The translations under genes and the position numbers were made by a program. Shown here one piece after another: positions 19,080 to 27,816 of a DNA stretch of 64,000 nt; position 1 is the stretch's first letter; every line of letters starts with the position of its first letter. The stretch is taken from positions 8,585,501 through 8,649,500 of the forward strand of contig NZ_CP116413.1 of the NCBI RefSeq assembly GCF_030064675.1, read 5' to 3'. The notes beneath the pieces were generated by a model. That model had not been told where the DNA came from, searched no databases, and saw nothing but the letters and a program-made list of their open reading frames with translations. The stretch is from Crossiella sp. CA-258035. GTDB taxonomy: Bacteria > Actinomycetota > Actinomycetes > Mycobacteriales > Pseudonocardiaceae.

Positions 19080-20219
19080 CTACGCGGCGTGGCTGTCCGC
19101 TTCGGGCAGGGATGTGACCTCGGCGTAGTGACCGAGGAGTTCGTCACACACGGCCGGCCAGGTGCGGCGGAGCACCGATTTCCGGGCCTCCGCGCCGTAC
19201 TTGGCCCGCAGCACCGGGTCACGCAGCGTGTTGACCGCGGCACAGAGCGCCTCGGCGTGCGCGTCCGCGTCGAAGGGCGGCAGCAGGAAGCCGGTGCGGC
19301 CGGGGGTGACCAGGTCACGCGGGCCGCCCGCGTCCGGGGCCAGCGCGGGCACGCCGGAGGACAGCGCCTCCTGCACCGCCTGGCAGAAGGTCTCGTACGG
19401 CCCGGTGTGCACGAACACGTCCAGGCTGGCGTAGGCGGTGGCCAGCTCGTCACCGCCGCGGAAGCCGAGGAAGTGCGCGTCCGGCAGCAGCTTGCGCATG
19501 TGGCCCAGCTCGGGACCGTCGCCGACCACCACGACCTGCACCCCCGGCATGTCGTGCAGTGGGGCCAGCCGGTCCACGCACTTCTCCAGCGCGACCCGGC
19601 CGACGTAGCCGACCAGCAGCTCGCCGTTGGGCGCCAGCCTGGCGCGCAGGGCCTCGTCCCGCTTGCCGGGGTTGAAGCGGACCGTGTCCACACCCCGCGC
19701 CCAGCGGTGCACCCTCGGGATGCCGTGCTCCTCCAAGGCCTGCACGGCCCAGGTGGAGGGGGCCAGGGTGCGGTCGGCCATGGTGTGCAGCCACTTCGTC
19801 CACTTCCAGGCGGCGCGGGCGGTCAGCCCGAGGCCGTAGGAGGTGGCGAAACCGGCCACGTCGGTCTGGTAGACCGCCACCGTCGGGATGCCCAGCTTGC
19901 GCGCGGCCACCAGGCCGCGGGCGCCGACCACGAACGGCGAGGCCAGGTGCACCACGTCCGGCCGGAAGTCCTGCAGGGCCTTGAGGATCTTGCGGCTGGG
20001 CCAGCCGATGGGCTGGGCCTTCAGCACGGGCAGCTGGAGCTCCGGCACCCGGACCACCGGGTAGCCGCAGTACTCGTTGACGCCGTTGCCGGGCGCGATG
20101 ACCAGCGCCTCATGCCCCGACCTGCGCAGGTGTTCGAGCACTCGCATGACGGAGTTCGTCACGCCGTTCACCTGCGGAAGGAAGCTCTCGGTCACGATCG
20201 CGACTCGCACGGCACTCAC
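19080..20219 (-). CDS. mgtA: GDP-mannose-dependent alpha-mannosyltransferase, MgtA-like
   Basis: GT4 enzyme close in sequence pattern to mycobacterial MgtA: VRVAIVTESFLPQVNGVTNSV at the start, VAVYQTDVAGFATSYG, IPRVHRWARGVDTVRF, and the donor block ETFCQAVQEALSSGVPALAPDAGGPRDL. MgtA mannosylates a glucuronosyl-diacylglycerol or PI-mannoside anchor in lipomannan-type synthesis. I start it at GTG 20219, giving 379 residues, the family length. In-frame upstream starts at 20303 (GTG) and 20462 add unconserved residues. In M. tuberculosis mgtA also neighbours menG and menD. Confidence 0.85.
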   Translation of the reverse strand: MSAVRVAIVTESFLPQVNGVTNSVMRVLEHLRRSGHEALVIAPGNGVNEYCGYPVVRVPELQLPVLKAQPIGWPSRKILKALQDFRPDVVHLASPFVVGARGLVAARKLGIPTVAVYQTDVAGFATSYGLGLTARAAWKWTKWLHTMADRTLAPSTWAVQALEEHGIPRVHRWARGVDTVRFNPGKRDEALRARLAPNGELLVGYVGRVALEKCVDRLAPLHDMPGVQVVVVGDGPELGHMRKLLPDAHFLGFRGGDELATAYASLDVFVHTGPYETFCQAVQEALSSGVPALAPDAGGPRDLVTPGRTGFLLPPFDADAHAEALCAAVNTLRDPVLRAKYGAEARKSVLRRTWPAVCDELLGHYAEVTSLPEADSHAA

Positions 20220-20486
20220 GGTGCCGTCACTCGCGGCCCGTGGGTCGACACGGGCGTGACGCGCCGCGTAACTGTTGTCGAACTCCTCGTTGTCCTGCTT
20301 CACGACCGCCGCACCTCGCCTGCTCAGCTCCTTCCCGACTACCCCGGCAGACGGATGTTCACCCCCATCGCGGGTGCCCGCCACTCCGGCGCGCCGTGGG
20401 CCGAACCGCAGTCTTGACCTGGTGATCCCCGACACGTCACCTTCGCTTCGCGTCACTGACACCGTACGCGGTCAGGCTAGGTCGGC

Positions 20487-21329
20487 ATGACCGTCGTGCC
20501 CCCAGCGCCTCCGCACCCCGTCGAACCAGGGCTTTTGTCCAGGGCGCTGGAGGTGGCGGGCCGGCTGGCCAACGACGCCGCCGACGTGATCACCGCCACC
20601 GCGGGCCGCGGCGCGCACCCGGAGGCCGGGGACAATCCCTTCGACTGGGTGACCGACACCGACCACACCCTGGAGCGGCACACCCGCCGGGTGCTGGCCA
20701 GGGAGTTCCCCGGCATCCCGGTGATCGCCGAGGAGTTCGGCGCCGAGGCGCACCCGCCGGGCGCGGAGTACCGCTGGCTGGTCGACCCGGTGGACGGCAC
20801 CGCCAACTACGTGGCCGGCATCCCCTGGTGCGCCTACAGCCTGGCCCTGATGGACAGCGCGGGCCCGGTGGTCGGCGTGGTCGCCGACCCCTACCGCGGC
20901 CAGATCTACGCCGCCGCCCGCGGCCGGGGCATCCGGGCCAACGGCGCCCCGGTCCGGCTGGACCCGCACGCCGGCGTCTCCGGCGGCATCGTCTGCGCGG
21001 AGCTGACCAGGGCCGGGCCCTGGCCGGGCATGGGCGAGTTCATCACCGCCGCGGCCCTGGCGCACACCGGGGTGCGGGTGCTGGGCTCGGCGGCGCTGGC
21101 GGTGGCCCAGGTGGCGCTGGGGCACGCGGTGGCCGCGGTGCTGGACAGCTACCGGGAGTGGGACGTGGCCGGGTCGATCGCGCTGGCCCTGGAGTCCGGC
21201 GCGGTGATCCTGGACCGGGAGGGCCGCCGGCGGTCGCTGCCCGCGGACGGGATGCTGGTGGCCACCCCGGCCGCGGCCGCCGACGTGCTGTCCTGGTGGC
21301 AGGCCGGGACTACTTCCCGTCCTGGCTGA
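20487..21329 (+). CDS. Inositol monophosphatase family protein
   Basis: Mg-dependent sugar phosphatase of the IMPase/FBPase/HisN superfamily, 280 residues. Metal-site motifs: E82-E83, WLVDPVDGTANY (97-108, the DPxDGT signature) and EWDVAGS near 225. The substrate could be inositol-1-phosphate or histidinol phosphate. The first would suit the adjacent mannosyl-lipid genes, but the sequence does not decide. It is divergent from mgtA, and its end overlaps the convergent next gene by 20 bases. Confidence 0.88.
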   Translation: MTVVPPAPPHPVEPGLLSRALEVAGRLANDAADVITATAGRGAHPEAGDNPFDWVTDTDHTLERHTRRVLAREFPGIPVIAEEFGAEAHPPGAEYRWLVDPVDGTANYVAGIPWCAYSLALMDSAGPVVGVVADPYRGQIYAAARGRGIRANGAPVRLDPHAGVSGGIVCAELTRAGPWPGMGEFITAAALAHTGVRVLGSAALAVAQVALGHAVAAVLDSYREWDVAGSIALALESGAVILDREGRRRSLPADGMLVATPAAAADVLSWWQAGTTSRPG

Positions 21330-23025
21330 TCCCGCCGCTGACGCTGCCCGCCTGCACCGAGCTGTCCATGTTGCCGCCGACGAAGTTCAGCCTGCCGCCG
21401 GTGTTGTCGATGTGATTGTTGATCACCTGGTTGGCCCGGGCCTGGAACTCGACCACGGAGATGCCGCGGGCGGTGAGGAACTCGCCGATGGCCCGGAACG
21501 CCCTGGCCTCCAGCAGCTGGAGGTAGCGCTCCAGGTCCTTGCGCTGGAAGTAGTTGGCCACGTCCTCGTCGGCGGTCAGCTCGCGCAGGCTGGCGGCCGC
21601 GCCGTACTTGTCCGGCACCAGCATGCCGTGCGGCTGCGGGATCGGCCGCAGGGTGCGGAACAGGGCCTGGATCCGGCGGGGTGCGGTGACCGGCAGGCTG
21701 AGCAGGCTGCCGAAGGCGTGCCGGATCGGCGCCCAGGGAGTGGCCGGGCGGCGGTCGGCGACCCGGTAGTGCTCGGCCACCGGGCGCAGCACACACGGGG
21801 TCCACTCCAGGTAGAGCATCTTGTCGTCCGCGGCCAGGTGCAGGTAGGTGGAGACCACCAGGTTGCGGTCCCAGGTCTCCACCTGGAAGCAGCGGTAGTA
21901 GCGCATCCACTCCAGCGGCCGCTCGCGCAGCTCGGCGACGATCTCCGCGGGCAGGGTGCGCACCGGCGGCCGGTCCACGTCCGGCAGCACCCAGCCGGCC
22001 CGCTCGTCGTGCAGGTGGTCCAGCAGGGTCTCCGCGGCCACCACGACCTGGTGCCGCGGGGTCAGGCCGCCCAGCCGGCGTTCCGGGGTCAGCGAGGCGG
22101 AACCGCCCAGCTTGGCCAGCTCGGTGCTGATGTGGTCGTACAGCTCGGTGAGGGTGAACTCCGCGGGCTTGCTCGGCCCGGCCGGATCCAGCGGCAGTGC
22201 GATGGACCAGGGCTGGAACGGCACCCCGCTGCCGACGAAGGGGTGGTAGTCCCGGTAGACCAGCACGTCGGTGTCCTGCTCGATCTCCTCGAACCGGCCC
22301 AGCGCGCGGCGCAGCCGGGGGAAGCCGAGGTTGCGGACCAGGCGTTCGCCGCGCCAGGCGCCCTCGGTGGGCGCGGCCTGGAAACCGGGGCCGGGTCGGA
22401 AGCTCCGGCTCAGCAGCGCGGCCAGCAGGAACTCGTCCACCAGCACCACCAGCAACGCGATCAGCACGAACACCCAGGGCAGCAGACCGATGTCGGTCGG
22501 GTCCGGGGCGCGGCGGGAGCCGGTGACCTCCCGTGGCGCGAACTGGTTGGCCGCGACCAGCACCGCCAGCACCAGGAACAGGATCAGCGCCCAGCGCCGG
22601 ATCCGGCGCACCACCTGGAGCTTGACCACCCCGCTCCACTCGCGCAGCAGGGTGGAGCGCTGGCCCGCGGCGTGCCGGGGGGAGAGGTAGCTCCAGGCGA
22701 TGGCGTAGAGCAGCCACAGCATGAACAGGTAGCCGCCGGTGTAGAGCACGCCGAGCAGGCACACCAGCAGGATCGCGTCCCGGATCCGGCGGCGGGTGCG
22801 GGCGGCCACCGCCTCGCGCAGCACCGCGCCCACGTTCACCCCCGGCATCGGCGGGGCCGCGCGCAGCGGCTCGACCAGCGTCTCCCTGATCGCCTGGTCG
22901 GCGAACTCCTGGTCCAGATGAGCGGCCGCGCACAGGTAGCGGGTGGTCTCGTCCTCCTGCCGCCACGGCGCCCTGGCCGCGTGGCGGGCCCCGGTCCTGG
23001 CCCAGGGCAACACGATGTCGGTCAC
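21310..23025 (-). CDS. Membrane protein of unknown function with RHIM-like C-terminal tail
   Basis: 571 residues. Cytoplasmic N-terminal region to about residue 75, then hydrophobic segments near 80-115 (one or two helices), 150-170 and 185-210, then a roughly 360-residue soluble domain. The latter has conserved-looking motifs YRDYHPFVGSGVPFQPW and RYYRCFQVETWDRNLVVSTY. I recognise no enzyme family. The last 40 residues switch to Asn/Gly/Ser-rich sequence ending SSVQAGSVSGGISQDGK, with V557-Q-A-G560 resembling the core of RHIM-like bacterial amyloid signalling motifs. It overlaps the 99-residue gene upstream by four bases. Confidence 0.75.
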   Translation of the reverse strand: MTDIVLPWARTGARHAARAPWRQEDETTRYLCAAAHLDQEFADQAIRETLVEPLRAAPPMPGVNVGAVLREAVAARTRRRIRDAILLVCLLGVLYTGGYLFMLWLLYAIAWSYLSPRHAAGQRSTLLREWSGVVKLQVVRRIRRWALILFLVLAVLVAANQFAPREVTGSRRAPDPTDIGLLPWVFVLIALLVVLVDEFLLAALLSRSFRPGPGFQAAPTEGAWRGERLVRNLGFPRLRRALGRFEEIEQDTDVLVYRDYHPFVGSGVPFQPWSIALPLDPAGPSKPAEFTLTELYDHISTELAKLGGSASLTPERRLGGLTPRHQVVVAAETLLDHLHDERAGWVLPDVDRPPVRTLPAEIVAELRERPLEWMRYYRCFQVETWDRNLVVSTYLHLAADDKMLYLEWTPCVLRPVAEHYRVADRRPATPWAPIRHAFGSLLSLPVTAPRRIQALFRTLRPIPQPHGMLVPDKYGAAASLRELTADEDVANYFQRKDLERYLQLLEARAFRAIGEFLTARGISVVEFQARANQVINNHIDNTGGRLNFVGGNMDSSVQAGSVSGGISQDGK

Positions 23026-23321
23026 CGTTGTCCTCCGAATCCGCCGAACGGGCCGGTCGTGGTGGTCTCGCCGGTGGTCGTCGCCGTGGTGCGGCGGGTG
23101 GTGGGCCGGGTCGTGCGGGTGGTCGGGCGGGCGGTGGGGAAGTAGGTCGGGAAGTAGGTGTCGGTGGGCTCGAAGCTCGGTTCGACGGGATATTCCTGGT
23201 AACTGTCGCCGGTCAGCGTGACCAGCGCGATCGCCCCACCGCTGACGGTGAGCCAGCCGAGCGCGAGCACCGCGCCCAGCGCCAAGGAACTCAGTTGCCT
23301 GGGGGTTCCGTTCGGAGGCAC
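23022..23321 (-). CDS. Small membrane-anchored Thr-rich protein
   Basis: 99 residues: one N-terminal membrane helix (residues 12-34) followed by an extracytoplasmic tail that is Tyr/Pro-rich, then Thr/Arg-rich, and ends in GFGG. No family recognised. GTG start at 23321 with TAGCTT 6 bases upstream on the minus strand (leaderless pattern). Four-base overlap with the 571-residue membrane protein implies joint expression and probably joint function. Confidence 0.65.
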   Translation of the reverse strand: MPPNGTPRQLSSLALGAVLALGWLTVSGGAIALVTLTGDSYQEYPVEPSFEPTDTYFPTYFPTARPTTRTTRPTTRRTTATTTGETTTTGPFGGFGGQR

Positions 23322-23402
23322 TCGAGGAAGCTAGCCCCGGCGGAGCAGCCCCACTGCGTCATAGGTCACAGAAGATTCGACCGTTATCGCCAGACTTCAT
23401 CC

Positions 23403-24125
23403 ATGACCACCGAAGTCCAGACGGACCGGCTGCGCACCATCGTGCGGGCCAAGTGGGGACTGCGGACCCCCGGCTCCTCCCCGGCCGACGAACAGGTGCT
23501 GGCCGCCGACGAACTGGCGCTGGCGCAGGACCACGAGGGCGCGCTGACCGGCTACCGCACCGCGCTCGCCCAGGACCCGGCCAACGAGGTCGCCGCGCTG
23601 GGCGAGGTGGTCGCGCTGCTGGCCACCGGCGCCACCCAGCCGGCCTTATCGATCATGGAGACCCGGTTCGCCCAGCACCAGGGCGATCCGGTGACCCGCT
23701 TCCACCTCGGCCTCGCGCTGTACGCGCACAGCCTGGAGGTCAGGGCGCACACCAGGGGCGGCGCGCCGATGATCATCTCGCGGCGGCAGGCGGAGACCTG
23801 CCGGTCGCTGGCCGACCGGATCACCGCGCTGGGCCTGGACGATCCGCTGCTCAACCAGGCCGCGGCGGACCTGCGCGCGGAGACCGAGGCGGACCAGGCG
23901 TGGGTGTGGAGTCCCGGCACCCGGTACCTGCCGGTGGTCATCGGGCTCGGCCTGAGCCTGCTGTTGCTGGCGCTGGGCGCGGCGGCCGAGGACGGCACGC
24001 CGATGGTCATCGGCGGACTGCTCGGCGCGGTGACCCTGTTCCTGCACGTGGTGCTGAACCGGCGGCAGCGCCTGGACCTGCGCTCCCGCCGGTACGCCCG
24101 GCTACTGACCCATCGCGGGGCCTAG
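23403..24125 (+). CDS. TPR-like protein with two C-terminal membrane helices
   Basis: 240 residues. Residues 30-110 read as TPR-like helical pairs (DELALAQDHEGALTGYRTALAQDPANEVAALGEV). Two helices at about 175-195 and 200-220 anchor the C-terminus. No enzyme motif, so probably a scaffold. Start ATG at 23403 (MTTEVQTDR). It is divergent from the 99/571-residue pair and converges with the DUF3558-like gene, with a four-base overlap at the ends. Confidence 0.7.
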   Translation: MTTEVQTDRLRTIVRAKWGLRTPGSSPADEQVLAADELALAQDHEGALTGYRTALAQDPANEVAALGEVVALLATGATQPALSIMETRFAQHQGDPVTRFHLGLALYAHSLEVRAHTRGGAPMIISRRQAETCRSLADRITALGLDDPLLNQAAADLRAETEADQAWVWSPGTRYLPVVIGLGLSLLLLALGAAAEDGTPMVIGGLLGAVTLFLHVVLNRRQRLDLRSRRYARLLTHRGA

Positions 24126-25219
24126 AGCCCGGCGAGCACCTGCTCGGTGGCCTGGTTCACCGTGCCGCAGTCGGCGGGCGGCACCTGCTTGCCGTTCGGC
24201 GGCTTGCTGAAGTCGATCGAGACGTCGGCCTCCACCTTGACCAGGTGGGCGCTGAACTTCACGTCCTTCTGCCCCGGCTTCACCGTGATCGAGTTCATGC
24301 AACGGCCACCCTTGCCCTGGTCCACGCTCATCACCCGGACCCCCGGCAGGTCGGCCATGGTGATCTTCTCGGCGCGCAGGCCGCCGCTGGAGTTGGCCTC
24401 GGGCTCGTCGTCGAGGTCCCAGCTGACGCTGACCAGCAGCTTGAGCGGCTCGGTCGGGCTGGTCAGGTAGATCCGGCAGTCGTACGGGCTGACGTAGTCC
24501 ACCCGCTGGAGCTGGTAGTTCGGGTACAGCGCGGTGAGCTGGTCCTTCTTGGCGCACGGGTCCTTGCCGAGCAGGCGGCTGTCCGCGGCCGCGGTGCGCA
24601 CGGGCGGCGACTCCAGCTTCGGCGCGAGCTGGGCCAGGTAGGCGCCTGCCTGCTGGCAGCGCTCGGGCCAGGGCGCGGGCTTGCCGGTGTTGGGCACCAT
24701 CCGGGCGCGCAGGGTGGCGGAGAAGTCGGTCTGGCCGAGCTGGATCTTGGCGTGGCAGGTGTCGTCCTTGTCGCCGCTGCTGAAGGTCGGGAAGTAGACC
24801 TTGCGGCCGCCGACGTCCTCGGCCTTGTCCTTGGCCTTGTCCTTCGGCTCGTACGGCGCGCCCACCTTGAGCTCGAAGAGCCAGAAGTGCTCGGCGTTGG
24901 GCGTGCCGCCGATCCCGGTGCAGCCGTGGAAGCCCGGCCCGGGGGTGACGATCACCTTGGGCCCGAACTTCTTCAGGAACTCCTGGTCGTGCAGCGCGCA
25001 GATGTCGGCTTCCTGGATCTTCTTCATCAGCGCGACCGCGGTCTCGGAGGACTTGTCCGACTCCACGGGCGCGCCCGGCCGGGCGGTGCTGGTGGGCCGG
25101 GCGGCGCCGCTGGGCGTGGGCCCGGCCTGCGGGGTGCCGGGAACGGCGGTGGTGCAGCCCGCCGCGATCACCGCGACAAGGCCGACGACTCCGGGGAGGA
25201 GACGGGACATGGCTGACAT
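24122..25219 (-). CDS. DUF3558-type lipoprotein
   Basis: 365 residues. Signal peptide with lipobox VIAAGC (C22), then a Pro/Thr/Ala linker to about residue 55. The remaining domain has the spaced cysteines and tryptophan/acidic pattern of actinobacterial DUF3558 lipoproteins (DICALHDQEFLKKFG and DPCAKKDQLTALYPN as paired half-domains). Function unknown. AGAGGA precedes the GTG/ATG start region; an internal ATG nine bases later is an alternative. Confidence 0.75.
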   Translation of the reverse strand: MSAMSRLLPGVVGLVAVIAAGCTTAVPGTPQAGPTPSGAARPTSTARPGAPVESDKSSETAVALMKKIQEADICALHDQEFLKKFGPKVIVTPGPGFHGCTGIGGTPNAEHFWLFELKVGAPYEPKDKAKDKAEDVGGRKVYFPTFSSGDKDDTCHAKIQLGQTDFSATLRARMVPNTGKPAPWPERCQQAGAYLAQLAPKLESPPVRTAAADSRLLGKDPCAKKDQLTALYPNYQLQRVDYVSPYDCRIYLTSPTEPLKLLVSVSWDLDDEPEANSSGGLRAEKITMADLPGVRVMSVDQGKGGRCMNSITVKPGQKDVKFSAHLVKVEADVSIDFSKPPNGKQVPPADCGTVNQATEQVLAGL

Positions 25220-25321
25220 GGGGTCCTCTGGCGCACTCGGTCTGGTCCTTCCCCCCGTTCGGCGGAACGGTAACAGCGGGACCAGCCCCGCCGCCGGGAA
25301 ACGAACTGATCAGGCGATGCC

Positions 25322-25993
25322 TCAGTCCGCCTGGCGCAGGTGCGGCAGCTGCTGTTCGAGCAGCTGGAGCTGACTGTCCACCCGCTTGAGGTCGGGCTGG
25401 GCCATCAGCTGGGTGATCAGCTCGCCGATCCGGCGCTCGGTGGCGGAGAACTCCGCGGCCGCGGCCACCAGCCGCCGGTACAGCGGGTGCTCGGTGAGCC
25501 GGGGCTGCCGGGGCGGGTGCAGGCGGCGGCCGGTCTCGGCCAGCGAGCGCGCGGTGGGCAGCTCGGCCCGCATGGTGGCCACGATCTGGCCGAGCCAGTC
25601 CCGCGCGGGCGAGGGCGGCACCTGGGCCAGGGCCTGGTCGCAGCGCCACACCGGCCCCTCGCAGTCGGCCAGCAGCCGGGACCAGGCGTCGTTGACCGGC
25701 GGCAGCGGCGGCAGCGGCCGGTGTGCGGGCATCGGCGGCGGCAGCGCCGGGCGGCGGCGCTCCCCCACCGTGCTGACCGCCATCACCACGCCGCCGATGA
25801 CCAGTCCGGGCAGCCCGCCCACGATGGCCGGGCCGAACAGCAGGGCGAACACCGAGATCACCGCGGTGCCGCCGACGAAGGACCCGCTGATGATCAGCAG
25901 CAGCAGGAAGGGCAGGAAGACCACGCCGTAGCCGATCAGGAACCCGGTCAGCACCGGGTTGTGCTGGCGGCCGCGCGGATCCCGGTCAGTCAT
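25322..25993 (-). CDS. Membrane protein, paralogue of upstream neighbour
   Basis: 223 residues: two hydrophobic segments (residues 12-40 and 45-70) followed by a cytoplasmic alpha-helical domain with SPARDWLGQIVATMRAELPTARSLAETGRRLH and a heptad-like C-terminus (LQLLEQQLPHLRQ). The domain repeats in the gene upstream, so the two are tandem duplicates that overlap by eight bases. Unknown function. Start ATG at 25993. Confidence 0.7.
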   Translation of the reverse strand: MTDRDPRGRQHNPVLTGFLIGYGVVFLPFLLLLIISGSFVGGTAVISVFALLFGPAIVGGLPGLVIGGVVMAVSTVGERRRPALPPPMPAHRPLPPLPPVNDAWSRLLADCEGPVWRCDQALAQVPPSPARDWLGQIVATMRAELPTARSLAETGRRLHPPRQPRLTEHPLYRRLVAAAAEFSATERRIGELITQLMAQPDLKRVDSQLQLLEQQLPHLRQAD

Positions 25994-26702
25994 GGTTGAT
26001 CTGACGCAACAGGGACAGCTGCTGTTCCAGCATGCGCAGTTCGTCACCCGCTCGATGCAGCCCCGGCGCGCCGGCCAGCCGCACGATGATCTCGCCGAGG
26101 TGCCGTTCGGCCGCGGCGAACTCGGCCACCGCCGCGGCCAGCCGCACCCGCGCCGGGTGCTCGGGCCCGGCGTGCAGCCGCCGCCCGGTCTCGGCCAGCG
26201 CCCGCGCCGCGTCCAGCTCCGTGCGCATGGTCCGCAGGATCCGGACCAGCCAGTCCCTGGCCGGGGACGCGGGCACCGCCTCGGCCGCGTGCCCGACCCG
26301 GCGCAGCGAACCCGCGCACTCCTCGTACATCGCGGTCCAGACATCCGGCGGTGGCGCGCGGAACTCGGCGGGCCTGGCCATCGAGGGCCGCGGCGGCGCG
26401 ACCGGCTCCGGCGCGGGTTCCGGGAGCGCCTCGGCGGCCGGGCCGACGCCGCGCAGCAGTCCGAGCGTGGCGCCGCCCAGCGCGCCGAGCCCGCCGCCGA
26501 CCAGGCTGATCAGCACCAGCACCGGGAGCAGCGGCACATCGGGGTCCACCGGCACCAGCAGCTTGCCGCCGAGAAAGGTCGCCACCGCCCCGGCCAGCGA
26601 GCCCAGCGCCGTCGAGGTGGACAGCCGGGGGGCCCGCACGCGGGCCAGCGGCGCGCGCGGCCCTCGCTCGGGCAGGCCCGGGATGCCAGGCAGGGTGGTC
26701 AC
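25986..26702 (-). CDS. Membrane protein, paralogue of downstream neighbour
   Basis: 238 residues. Two hydrophobic segments (about 30-50 and 55-82), a Pro-rich linker, then the same helical domain as the next gene: SPARDWLVRILRTMRTELDAARALAETGRRLH and terminal LRMLEQQLSLLRQ. I start at GTG 26702 because TAAATT lies seven bases upstream on the minus strand, fitting the leaderless pattern; a TTG at 26711 is the alternative. Unknown function. Confidence 0.68.
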   Translation of the reverse strand: MTTLPGIPGLPERGPRAPLARVRAPRLSTSTALGSLAGAVATFLGGKLLVPVDPDVPLLPVLVLISLVGGGLGALGGATLGLLRGVGPAAEALPEPAPEPVAPPRPSMARPAEFRAPPPDVWTAMYEECAGSLRRVGHAAEAVPASPARDWLVRILRTMRTELDAARALAETGRRLHAGPEHPARVRLAAAVAEFAAAERHLGEIIVRLAGAPGLHRAGDELRMLEQQLSLLRQINHD

Positions 26703-26730
26703 CCACCCCAATTTACGGCCCGCCGCAAGC

Positions 26731-27816
26731 TCAGGCGTCGAAGTCCACCGTCACGGTGTCGGTCACCGGCAGGGCCTGGCAGGTCAGCACGAACCCGGCC
26801 TCGACCTCGTGCGGCTCCAGCGCGAAGTTGCGCCGCATCCGCACCTCGCCCTCGGTGACCTTGGCCCGGCAGGTGCCGCAGACCCCGCCCTTGCAGGCGA
26901 AGGGCAGGTCGGCGCGGACCTTCTGCGCGGCGTCCAGGATCGGGGTGTCCCTGGGCAGCGCGAGCACGGTCTCCCGGCCGTCCAGCAGCACCACCACCTC
27001 GGCCGCGTCACCGTCCACAATGGACTCTTCTTCGCGGAGGAGCTCGGGCGGCGGCTCGTCGACGTAGAACAGCTCCTGGTGCACCCGCTCGATGGGCACC
27101 GCCCTGGCCAGCAGCACGTCCTGGGCCGCGGTGACCATGCCGTAGGGCCCGCACAGCCACCAGTGCGCGACATCCCGCACCGGGACCAGCAGGTCCAGCA
27201 GCTTGCCGATCCGCCCGGCGTCCAGCCGCCCGGCGAACAGCTCCACGTCGCCGCGTTCCCGGCTGAGCACGTGCACCAGTTGCAGGCGGCCGCGGTAGGC
27301 GTCCTTGAGGTCGGCCAGCTCCTCGGCGAACATCACCGTGTCGCTGCGCCGGTTGCCGTAGAACAGGGTGACCCGGCTGTCCGGGCAGTCGGCGAGCAGG
27401 GTGGCCGCGATGGACAGCACCGGGGTGATGCCAGAGCCCGCGGCCAGCAGCACGTGGTGGCCGCCCAGCTCGGTCGGGCTGAACCCGCCGGAGGGCGGCA
27501 GCACGTCGATCTTCTCGCCCGCGCGGACCTCGTCCACCAGCCAGGAGGAGAACAGGCCGCCGTCCACCCTGCGCACGCCGATCTGCGGGGCCCGCCCGCG
27601 CGGGGCGCAGATCGAGTAGGACCGCCGCTCCTCCACACCGTCGGGGGTGAGCCTGCGCAGGGTCAGGTACTGGCCAGGGCGGAAGGCGAACTCCGCGCTC
27701 AGCTCCTCGGGCACCGCGAAGGTGACCGCGACCGCGTCCGCGCACAACTGGTCGACCCTGGCCACCTCCAGGGTGTGGAAGGCCGCGCGGGGGCGCGACA
27801 TCGCCGGAGCGGCCAT
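26731..27816 (-). CDS. paaE: Phenylacetyl-CoA epoxidase reductase subunit PaaE
   Basis: Supplies electrons from NAD(P)H to the PaaA di-iron site. Order: ferredoxin-reductase FAD domain (RPGQYLTLRR, RRSYSICAP), NAD(P)-binding domain (LLAAGSGITPVLSIAATLL), then a plant-type 2Fe-2S domain at the C-terminus with CKGGVCGTCRAKV and a later Cys (VLTCQALP). 361 residues from ATG 27816, which overlaps the paaD stop (ATGA). Last gene of the operon. Confidence 0.95.
   Translation of the reverse strand: MAAPAMSRPRAAFHTLEVARVDQLCADAVAVTFAVPEELSAEFAFRPGQYLTLRRLTPDGVEERRSYSICAPRGRAPQIGVRRVDGGLFSSWLVDEVRAGEKIDVLPPSGGFSPTELGGHHVLLAAGSGITPVLSIAATLLADCPDSRVTLFYGNRRSDTVMFAEELADLKDAYRGRLQLVHVLSRERGDVELFAGRLDAGRIGKLLDLLVPVRDVAHWWLCGPYGMVTAAQDVLLARAVPIERVHQELFYVDEPPPELLREEESIVDGDAAEVVVLLDGRETVLALPRDTPILDAAQKVRADLPFACKGGVCGTCRAKVTEGEVRMRRNFALEPHEVEAGFVLTCQALPVTDTVTVDFDA

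Noticed and set aside
25255-25270. Small hairpin CCGTTC-GGCG-GAACGG
   Set aside because: Only six base pairs with no T tract; too short to call a terminator or operator in DNA of this composition.
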